From: JALGVA01 sp964617715
GTDB taxonomy: Bacteria > Armatimonadota > Zipacnadia > Zipacnadales > UBA5352
Assembly (NCBI GenBank): GCA_964617715.1
Contig: CAZTZN010000118.1
Coordinates: 1 to 14,570, forward strand
Direction of reading: 5' to 3'
Length of the DNA: 14,570 bases
This document shows positions 7,452-13,444 of the stretch, in pieces; the stretch's first letter is position 1, and every line of letters begins with the position of its first letter. Below the pieces are notes generated by a model. The model was not told the DNA's origin, searched no databases, and saw only the letters and a list, made by a program, of their open reading frames with translations. The translations under genes and the position numbers were made by a program.

Positions 7452-8036
7452 ATGGGCATCATCAGTTGGCTGCGAGCAATTGTGGCTGACTTTTTTAGTG
7501 CCGACGCGGACGAGCGCGAGGCCGAGCGGGTGCGTGACGAACTCGAGAAGCTGCGCGCGCTCGCGCTGCTGACCGTCGCCCAGGCGCGGCGTACCGAGTT
7601 GGAACTGCGCGAGCTGATGGCCGCACCGGAGCCGAACCTGGCCCGGCTGGCCGAAGTGGTCCCGCGCCTCGAGGAGGAGCGGGCACGCGCCGACGAATTG
7701 CTGGAGCGCTACCGGGTGAGCGAGGAGATGGAGGAGCAGCGCCTGGCCCGTCTGGGCACGCTGCGCCACAGCGCCCGGCTCAATGAGCGCCGCGACGAGC
7801 TGCGGGAGGCCATCAGCCGCGCCGACCGCTCCCGCAGTGAAGAAGAGCTGGCCCGGTTCGAGGACGAGGTCCGCGCCGAGGCGCACAGACTCGATGTGCT
7901 GGCGCAACTCGACGCCGGGAGGCCGGTGGACGCGATCGTCTCGCGCCCGACGGGCCCGGAGGAACGCGACATGCTGGCGCGCGCGCGGGCGCTGCTGGAG
8001 GAGCCTGATCGCGAGGCGCACCCGCCGCAGGACTGA
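7452..8036 (+). CDS. Short PspA/IM30-like coiled-coil protein
   Basis: A 194-residue, highly charged, almost fully helical protein. It opens with a short amphipathic helix, MGIISWLRAIVADFF, resembling the membrane-binding N-terminal helix of PspA/Vipp1 proteins. It continues as a coiled coil rich in Glu, Arg and Leu to about residue 155; the stretch LARFEDEVRAEAHRLDVLAQLD resembles the last core helix of PspA. It is shorter than PspA (about 220-230 residues), and the first long helices seem cut down. PspA family proteins bind stressed cytoplasmic membrane and form scaffolds. Genes for an NfeD-like protein and a flotillin follow directly, a combination also seen in Bacillus membrane-stress loci, which supports the assignment. 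The ribosome site is weak (GAGGG about 13 nt upstream). It could instead be an unrelated coiled-coil protein. Confidence 0.6.
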   Translation: MGIISWLRAIVADFFSADADEREAERVRDELEKLRALALLTVAQARRTELELRELMAAPEPNLARLAEVVPRLEEERARADELLERYRVSEEMEEQRLARLGTLRHSARLNERRDELREAISRADRSRSEEELARFEDEVRAEAHRLDVLAQLDAGRPVDAIVSRPTGPEERDMLARARALLEEPDREAHPPQD

Positions 8037-8083
8037 CAGACTGCCCGGACTCGCCGCCGTACGGTCACAGGGAGGTCGGGGCG

Positions 8084-9230
8084 ATGAACCTGCTGGACTG
8101 GTACAATCTGGTCTTCGTGGCGCCGGTCGGGTTGGCCGGTATCTACCTGGTCCTCAGCGCCGTGGGCCTCGGGAGCGAAGTCCATGACACCGACGTGGAT
8201 CATGACATCGACCTCGCCCACGACGTAGACATGGACCATGACATCGACCTCGCTCACGACGTAGATATGGACCATGACATCGACCTGGGCGCCGACCATG
8301 ATCTGGACATGGACCATGATCTGGACATGGACCATGATCTGGACATGGACCACGATCTGGATGTGGACCACGATCTGGATGTGGACCACGATCTGGATGT
8401 GGACCACGATCTGGATGTNNNNNNNNNNNNNNNNNNNNNNNNNNNNNNNNNNNNNNNNNNNNNNNNNNNNNNNNNNNNNNNNNNNNNNNNNNNNNNNNNN
8501 NNNNNNNNNNNNNNNNNNGGACCACGACATCGATCACGACGTGGCCGCCGAGCACGACGTGGCGGGCGATCACGGCCCGGGTCACGGCGTTGAACACGAG
8601 GCGCACGAGATGGTCGCCCGGCAGCCCTCGCTGCTCATTCGCGCGCTGTCGGTGCTGGGCTTCGGCAAGGTGCCGATGTCGATTCTGATGACCTGCCTGC
8701 TGGTGCTCTTCGGGGCATCAGGGCTCATCGCGAACGGCCTGTTCGAGCACGTGCTGCCCTTCGCCTGGGGGCCCACGGTCTACTTCTGGCCGTCGCTGGC
8801 GCTGGCCACGCTGGCGTCGCTGTCGCTCACCGGCACGCTCGCCCGCGGCCTGAGCCGGATCATGCCCACGCGCGAGACCTATGCGGTCACCGAAGAGGAC
8901 CTGGTGGGCCGCGTGGGCACCTGCGTTTACGGAATCAAGGAGGGCGCGCGCGGGGTAGTGCACGTCAAGGACGAGAGCGGAACACTGCACCAGGTCATGG
9001 GCCGCACGGCAGACGGCGGCATAGCCAGGGAATCCGAGGTCATTCTGATCCGCTATCACCGGAAGGGTGACTACTATGATGTTGCCACATCTCCGCTGTC
9101 AGACGATGCTGCGAATGCGCGCGGGCGCAACCGTGCCGGTGGCGTCGCTGGCCGTGAAGATGTCCAGGCGCGCGGGCTCAGCGAACGTCCACCCACCGCC
9201 CGGGACACCGACATCCTGAGTCAGCAGTGA
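8084..9230 (+). CDS. YqiJ/NfeD-like membrane protein with Asp/His repeat, interrupted by an assembly gap
   Basis: The N-terminal part (8084-8418, 111 whole codons) has one membrane helix (about residues 8-28) and then an almost pure Asp/His/Leu/Val/Met repeat with the period DHDLDM or DHDLDV. After the N-run, the C-terminal part (236 residues to TGA at 9228-9230) starts DHDIDHDV. It contains LGFGKVP and two further membrane helices (about 52-72 and 86-108 of that part), then an OB-fold-type domain from EEDLVGRVG to KGDYYDV. This layout fits the YqiJ (DUF1449)/NfeD family, partners of flotillins. The frame shifts across the 100-N placeholder, so the gene is probably intact and the gap length arbitrary. 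Basic residues after the last helix suggest that the OB domain, and with three helices also the Asp/His loop, face the cytoplasm (inference). The loop may bind metal ions. Ribosome site AGGGAGG, 8 nt before the ATG. Confidence 0.8.
8201..8286 (+). repeat. 36-bp in-frame tandem repeat
   Basis: Two 36-bp units (8201-8236 and 8237-8272) differ by only two third-position C/T changes, and a third unit starts at 8273 and matches for 14 bases. Each encodes HDIDLAHDVDMD. The period is exactly twice that of the following 18-bp repeat, which suggests a higher-order duplication of the same Asp/His module. Confidence 0.9.
8294..8418 (+). repeat. 18-bp in-frame tandem repeat (Asp/His codons)
   Basis: Seven units are visible. 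Three are GACCATGATCTGGACATG (8294-8347) and four are GACCACGATCTGGATGTG (8348-8418, the last cut by the gap after GT). The two types differ at three positions and sit in uniform blocks, the sign of recent expansion by slippage or unequal recombination. They encode DHDLDM and DHDLDV. The array continues into the unsequenced gap. Confidence 0.95.
8419..8518. other. Assembly gap of 100 N
   Basis: Exactly 100 N, a common placeholder for a gap of unknown size, inside the tandem repeat. The left flank ends GT and the right flank begins G-GAC-CAC-GAC, so the two join as a Val codon followed by the repeat if the gap is removed. The true gap length is therefore likely a multiple of 18 (or at least of 3), not 100. 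Confidence 0.95.
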
Positions 9231-9269
9231 GTGGTCGTCGTACACGACGTGCGACAGGAGGAGAGGTCA

Positions 9270-11243
9270 ATGCTGCTGCCAATCGTGATGGTGCTCCTGG
9301 GAATCGCCCTGGTGATCGGTCCCTGGACCGACGCCTTCGGCCAGATCTCCTGGGTGAGCCAGATAATCCTGACCGTCATCGGCGCGGTCATCCTGATGGT
9401 GTCGGGGGTGCTCATCATCATCGCCCGGCTCTATCAGCGCACCAGCGCCAACGAGGCCTTCGTGCGCACCGGCATGGGCGGGCGCGCGGTTGTCCTCGAC
9501 GGCGGCGCCATCGTCATCCCGGTGGTGCACAAGACCGTCCCGGTCGTGCTGGAGACCATGAAGCTGGAGGTTGAGCGTGGCGGTGAGGATGCGCTCATCA
9601 CCCGCGACAACCTCCGCTGCGACATCCGCGCCGAATTCTACATCAAGGTGCAGGCGGTAAAGGACGACATCCTCAACGCGTCCCGATCCCTCGGCGACCG
9701 CTCGGTAAACGCCGGGGCGGTGCGGGACCTGGTCTTCGAGAAGCTGGTGTCCGCGCTGCGTTCGGTGGCGGCCACGCGCGATCTCGCGCAACTGCACGCC
9801 GAGCGCGACGACTTCGCCACCGCGGTGTCGGAGCTGGTGCGCGAGGACCTCAAGTCCAACGGCCTCACGCTCGAGTCGGTGACCATCTCCCGGCTTGATC
9901 AGACCGACACCGAGCGGCTCAACGAGCACAACGTGTTCGACGCCCAGGGCCTGCGCAAGATCGCGGAGATCACTCAGCAGGCGCGCGTCGAGCGCAATAT
10001 GTATGAGCGCGACGCGGAGCGGGAGATCACGCAAAAGAACGTGGACACCCGCAAGCAGGTGCTTGACCTCGAGAGAGATCAGGCCGAGGCCGAGGCGACG
10101 CAGGCGGCGGAGGTCGCCAAGATCCGCTCGGAGCGCCGCCAGGAGGCCGAGACCTACGAGATCGAGCAGCGCCGGCTGGTGGAGGTCAAGGAAATTGACA
10201 AGGACCGGCAGGTCCAGGAGGCCGCCGTCCAGCGCGACCTGATGGTCAACGTCGCGCGGGTGCAGGCTGAGAAGGACCTGATCGCCAAGCAGCAGGAGCA
10301 ACAGACCGCCGACATCCTGCGCAACCAGGCGATCCAGACGGCCGATGTCGAGCGCGAGCGCGCCGTCGAGGTCGCGCGGCGCGAGCGCCAGGTGGCCATC
10401 GCCGAGGCCGAGCGCCGCCGCGCCGCCGCCGAGCAGGAGCAGCTCACCACCGAGGCTCAGCGCGAGGCGGCCGCGCAGGAGGTCATCACCGTCGAGGAGG
10501 TGGCGAGCGCCGATCGCGAGAAGCGCGTGCAGGTGATCGCCGCCGAGCAGGAGGCCGAGCAGGAGAAGATCGGCCAGCAGATGGAGGCCGACATCGCGGC
10601 CTACAAGAACGCCAAGATCGCCGAGGGCGAGCAGCAGGCGGCCGCCCGCCTCGCCGAGGCCATCCGCGCCAAGGCTGAGGCCGAGCGCGACGCCGCTCGC
10701 CTCGCCGCTGAGGGCGAGCAGGCCAAGCAGATGGTGCCGGTCAACGTCAACCGCGAGCAGGTGGCGGTGGACGCCCAGCGCGTCCAGGACGTCGAGGCCG
10801 CCCGCGTGCAGGTGCTGCGCTCGGAGCTGGCGGCCAAGGCCGAGTACGAGCAGATCTCCGTGGAACTGGAGAAGGTCCTCGCGGACATCAGCGCCCGCAA
10901 GGACGTCGGCGTGGCCTTCGCCCAATCGGTGGGCAACGCGCTCAGCGCCGCCGACCTGAACCTCTACGGCGATCCGCAGATGCTCGGAACCGTGCTCGAC
11001 TCCTTCGCCAAGGCGGCCGGGGTGAGCGCCTGGGTGGACGGCTTCACCAGCACGATGCCTGAGGGCGCCATCGAAACCGCGGCCGCAACGCTCGGGAACG
11101 CCATCCCGGAGCTGCGTGAGGTGCTCGCGGGAGCCATCAGCCACTTCGTCGCCAACGCCGATGGGCGCACAGGCAGCGGAGAGGTGGCGGAAACCGCCGA
11201 GGCGAAAGAAGATGGGACCGACGCCCCGGCCGACGAGGTATGA
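9270..11243 (+). CDS. Flotillin-family (YqiK-type) membrane scaffold protein
   Basis: A 657-residue protein with two hydrophobic segments at the N terminus (about residues 1-18 and 28-53). A band 7/PHB domain follows (about 55-235), including LKSNGLTLESVTISRLDQ and NVFDAQGLRKI, both typical of flotillins. Next is a very long Glu/Ala/Gln/Arg-rich helical region (about 235-540) with the EA-type repeats of the flotillin domain, then a C-terminal tail. Flotillins oligomerise at the cytoplasmic membrane, organise fluid membrane domains, and usually work with an NfeD-type partner, encoded here just upstream. Two N-terminal helices rather than one hairpin match the YqiK subgroup. The start at 9270 is set by AGGAGG (9256-9261), 8 nt upstream; a GTG at 9231 overlapping the previous stop is less likely. 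The length is longer than FloT (about 500) but within the range for YqiK-like proteins. Confidence 0.9.
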   Translation: MLLPIVMVLLGIALVIGPWTDAFGQISWVSQIILTVIGAVILMVSGVLIIIARLYQRTSANEAFVRTGMGGRAVVLDGGAIVIPVVHKTVPVVLETMKLEVERGGEDALITRDNLRCDIRAEFYIKVQAVKDDILNASRSLGDRSVNAGAVRDLVFEKLVSALRSVAATRDLAQLHAERDDFATAVSELVREDLKSNGLTLESVTISRLDQTDTERLNEHNVFDAQGLRKIAEITQQARVERNMYERDAEREITQKNVDTRKQVLDLERDQAEAEATQAAEVAKIRSERRQEAETYEIEQRRLVEVKEIDKDRQVQEAAVQRDLMVNVARVQAEKDLIAKQQEQQTADILRNQAIQTADVERERAVEVARRERQVAIAEAERRRAAAEQEQLTTEAQREAAAQEVITVEEVASADREKRVQVIAAEQEAEQEKIGQQMEADIAAYKNAKIAEGEQQAAARLAEAIRAKAEAERDAARLAAEGEQAKQMVPVNVNREQVAVDAQRVQDVEAARVQVLRSELAAKAEYEQISVELEKVLADISARKDVGVAFAQSVGNALSAADLNLYGDPQMLGTVLDSFAKAAGVSAWVDGFTSTMPEGAIETAAATLGNAIPELREVLAGAISHFVANADGRTGSGEVAETAEAKEDGTDAPADEV

Positions 11244-11290
11244 CCTCGACCGCCGGTGAAGCGTCCCGAGGAGCGCGCGGGAGAACCGGC

Positions 11291-11320
11291 GTGACACGGC
11301 GGGCACCGGTGTGATACACT
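11291..11320 (+). promoter_or_regulatory. Possible sigma-70-type promoter
   Basis: GTGACA (11291-11296, five of six to TTGACA), then 18 nt, then TACACT (11315-11320, four of six to TATAAT), in the gap after the flotillin gene. Transcription from here would begin just before the 13-bp stem-loop at 11334 and could drive the membrane protein at 11401, with the hairpin at the 5' end of its message. Weak evidence. Confidence 0.3.
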
Positions 11321-11333
11321 GAGCACACACGAG

Positions 11334-11364
11334 CGGGGGACGCGAGGGCGACTCGCGTCCCCCG
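11334..11364 (+). terminator. Strong stem-loop after the flotillin gene
   Basis: A perfect 13-bp inverted repeat, CGGGGGACGCGAG (11334-11346) and CTCGCGTCCCCCG (11352-11364), with a 5-base loop GGCGA. It is followed by ATTTCC, a very short T-tract. It lies 91 nt after the flotillin stop and is the most stable hairpin I noticed in the window. Termination of the flotillin unit is the simplest reading; a 5' leader hairpin for the next gene is the alternative. Confidence 0.6.
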
Positions 11365-11400
11365 ATTTCCCCGGAGCCCTTCGGGGGTTGCGAGAGCGAC

Positions 11401-12039
11401 ATGTACATACACTGGCTGGCAACCGCGGGGGCGGTGGCCGCATGTGCGGCCTGCCTCTACATGTGGTCCTACGCCGAGCTGCTGCCCGAGCGTTGGCATC
11501 GGCTCTTCCGCATCGGGTCGTGGGGCGCGATGGTCGGCGCTCCGGCGGGCGCGGGCGCGCACCTGGCAATCAGCGCGCGCATGGGCGTTCACTGGTGGGA
11601 CCTGTCGGCCCTCGCTGACCCCTCCCAGCGTCTGAGCGTCTACCTCGGCGCGCTGGTGGGCTCGGTGGTCGCCTGCCGCATCGCCCGCCTGCGCCGCGAC
11701 GAGGCTCTGCACATGGCGGCGGCCTGCGCCTCGCCGGTGATCGTCGGCCTGTGCCTCGCGGCGGTCGTCGCCGGGCGCGCCTACTCGTTCCTCATGCTTG
11801 ACGCCTGGGGAGCCCCCGACTACTACCTCGCGCGCATCCAGCACCACCTTGCCTTCGGCTACCTCGCCATCGCTCTCGCCGGAGGCGGGCTCTTCAGCCT
11901 CGCCTTCTGTGGCCGCGTCTGGCGCATGTGGGGCGCCGCCCTGCCTGAGGACCTGGGCCTGGCCGTCTGGGACCCGCTGGAGCTGGACCTGGAACTCGAC
12001 CTCGAGCCCGAGACCGACGAGCGCGAAGCCCGCACCTGA
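11401..12039 (+). CDS. Unidentified multi-pass membrane protein
   Basis: A 212-residue protein with about five hydrophobic segments (residues 3-22, 38-58, 78-96, 106-126 and 150-172), then an acidic tail with a small repeat (LELDLELDLEPE, 193-204). The arrangement YLGALVGSVVACRIARLRRD followed by a helix and an AGRAYS segment recalls, loosely, the middle of prolipoprotein diacylglyceryl transferase-like proteins. The Lgt signature (GRIGNF...E) is absent, and I would not call it Lgt. Several His and Trp residues (HWW at 64-66, QHH at 147-149) lie at helix ends. There is no strong ribosome site; only GAGAG about 5 nt before the ATG. It stands alone between a hairpin and a long spacer. The function is unknown. 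Confidence 0.7.
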   Translation: MYIHWLATAGAVAACAACLYMWSYAELLPERWHRLFRIGSWGAMVGAPAGAGAHLAISARMGVHWWDLSALADPSQRLSVYLGALVGSVVACRIARLRRDEALHMAAACASPVIVGLCLAAVVAGRAYSFLMLDAWGAPDYYLARIQHHLAFGYLAIALAGGGLFSLAFCGRVWRMWGAALPEDLGLAVWDPLELDLELDLEPETDEREART

Positions 12040-12396
12040 TCCGACGCCCTCCTCGGCCCGTCGTCTCTGCCGGAGGCGGACCTGTACCCGCCGGTGGCCC
12101 CCGATGCACACCATACGGCCGCTCCCCCGGACATCACCCTGTCCGTGACGTCAGGCTTCGACCCCCGTGTCGTTGTCATCCGCTGTCGTCGTTGCCGCTC
12201 GGGGTGCCGCATGTTCACATGCGCGGGCTGCGAAGGTCACTGCCGTCCGGGTGGTTGCGCGCGAACCGTCCCCCGCGCCGTCGCCGTCTGCCGTTGCCGC
12301 TGTCGCCGGCCTTTGTTTCTCCAGCAGGCGCCTGCCTTTCTCACGTCGAAACGCCGCGCGGCACTCACGACAGCCACACCAAGGGAGCGGGGCAGG
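12040..12396. other. 357-bp spacer without a convincing gene
   Basis: Between the membrane protein stop and the sialidase-fold gene. It contains imperfect CCG/TTG/GTC trinucleotide runs (12181-12200 and 12279-12306) and a third copy of GTCGTTGCC (12188-12196), which also occurs at 2076-2084 and 6012-6020. An open frame runs in from 12094 in phase with the next gene but encodes a Cys/Arg-rich product unlike any domain. I see no clear promoter or hairpin. Confidence 0.5.
12381..12387 (+). promoter_or_regulatory. Ribosome binding site that fixes the sialidase-fold start
   Basis: AAGGGAG ends 9 nt before the ATG at 12397 and supports that start against the longer in-frame ATG at 12094. Confidence 0.65.
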
Positions 12397-13431
12397 ATGA
12401 TCGAGAAGTTCACCATCAGCCGCGACGACGCCATCTACGAGTGCTTCCCCGACGTCTGCCTGACCGCCGGCGGCCGCCTCATCATCGTCTATCGCGAGAG
12501 CGAGAGCCACTCCGCGGCCCGGTTCTCGCACCTCGTCTGGCGCACCAGCGACGACGCCGGCCGCACCTGGTCGGACAAGCGCTACCTGGCGCGCTCGGAG
12601 ACGAGCGACGGCATCCTCTTCAAGTGGAACTGCCCGCGCATCAGCCAGCTTGCCGATGGGCGTATCATTGCGCTCTGCGACGGCTACCCGGTTCCCCCCG
12701 GCGAACGCGGCTCGCAATATGATTCGAGAGTCTGGCTGTGGACCAGCACCGACGATGGCGCGAGCTTCGCCGAGCCCGTCGAGACGCCCGTGTGCGGCAT
12801 CGTGCCGGATCAGGTCGTCGAGCTTGCCTCGGGGCGCCTGCTGCTCGCTACGCACGTGCGCGCGCCCGAGATCAGTGACCTGTCGCGCCAGATGGTCTTC
12901 ATCTCCGACGACGGTGCGGCAACCTGGCGCGGGCCCGTCACCGTCTGCTCCACCCACCACTACTGGGCATGCGAGGGCGGCATCGTCCAGCTTCCCGGCG
13001 GCGAGGTGGTGTGCTACATGCGCGACAACTCCCGCACCGGCGTCCCCGGCCCCAAGTGCATCTCGTTCAACGACGGCGAGGACTGGCTGGGGCCCTTCGA
13101 CACGCCCATGAACGGCTGCCACCGACCGGTGCCCGGCCTGACCGCCTCCGGTCACGTGCTGGTGCTCTATCGCCACCAGCCGGGGCACGGGCCGTTCGCC
13201 AAGAACCTGTTCGCCTACCGCGAGACCGTGGAATCGGCGCTCTCACCGCTGCGTGAGGACCAGACCGGCGTGGTGCTGCCCCTCGACCACGACCGCAACC
13301 CGCAGTCCGATTCATCGTACACCGGCTGGGTCCAGCTTCCGGACGGCCGCATCCTTGCGGTCAACTACATCAAGGACGACGCGCCCATGGCCCAGATTCG
13401 TGGCTACTACTTCACTGAGGATGAGTTCTGA
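12397..13431 (+). CDS. Sialidase-fold (Asp-box / BNR repeat) protein
   Basis: A 344-residue six-bladed beta-propeller-type protein. Asp-box motifs (S-x-D-x-G-x-x-W/F) recur along the chain: SDDAGRTW near residue 50, STDDGASF near 123, SDDGAATW near 169 and a looser FNDGEDW near 225. The N terminus, ECFPDVCLTAGGRLIIVYRES, fits the first strand of sialidase-like proteins. The canonical FRIP motif is not seen, so true sialidase activity is not assured; many relatives act on other glycans or have no known substrate. No signal peptide or membrane segment is visible, which suggests a cytoplasmic protein, perhaps processing imported sugars. The M28 peptidase gene follows after 13 nt and is probably co-transcribed. 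Confidence is high for the fold and low for the substrate. Confidence 0.82.
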   Translation: MIEKFTISRDDAIYECFPDVCLTAGGRLIIVYRESESHSAARFSHLVWRTSDDAGRTWSDKRYLARSETSDGILFKWNCPRISQLADGRIIALCDGYPVPPGERGSQYDSRVWLWTSTDDGASFAEPVETPVCGIVPDQVVELASGRLLLATHVRAPEISDLSRQMVFISDDGAATWRGPVTVCSTHHYWACEGGIVQLPGGEVVCYMRDNSRTGVPGPKCISFNDGEDWLGPFDTPMNGCHRPVPGLTASGHVLVLYRHQPGHGPFAKNLFAYRETVESALSPLREDQTGVVLPLDHDRNPQSDSSYTGWVQLPDGRILAVNYIKDDAPMAQIRGYYFTEDEF

Positions 13432-13444
13432 GGGAGGTGCCACC

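Noticed and set aside
8294..8418. CRISPR-like or minisatellite array
   Set aside because: The units are contiguous with no spacers, are in frame, and encode a periodic protein segment within a larger gene.
8084..9230. A true frameshifted pseudogene of the NfeD-like protein
   Set aside because: The frame change falls exactly across a 100-N placeholder and disappears if the flanks are joined; both halves are otherwise intact.
9267..11408. A very long open frame antisense to the flotillin gene (713 codons)
   Set aside because: The Leu/Gly/Asp-rich product is what the complement of Glu/Ala/Gln-rich, GC-rich codons gives. The sense strand has a clear family, start and ribosome site.
12094..12396. 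N-terminal extension of the sialidase-fold protein with a Cys-rich, zinc-finger-like stretch
   Set aside because: The Cys and Arg codons come from imperfect TGC/CGC trinucleotide runs in the spacer, the spacing fits no finger, and the ribosome site at 12381 supports the shorter start.
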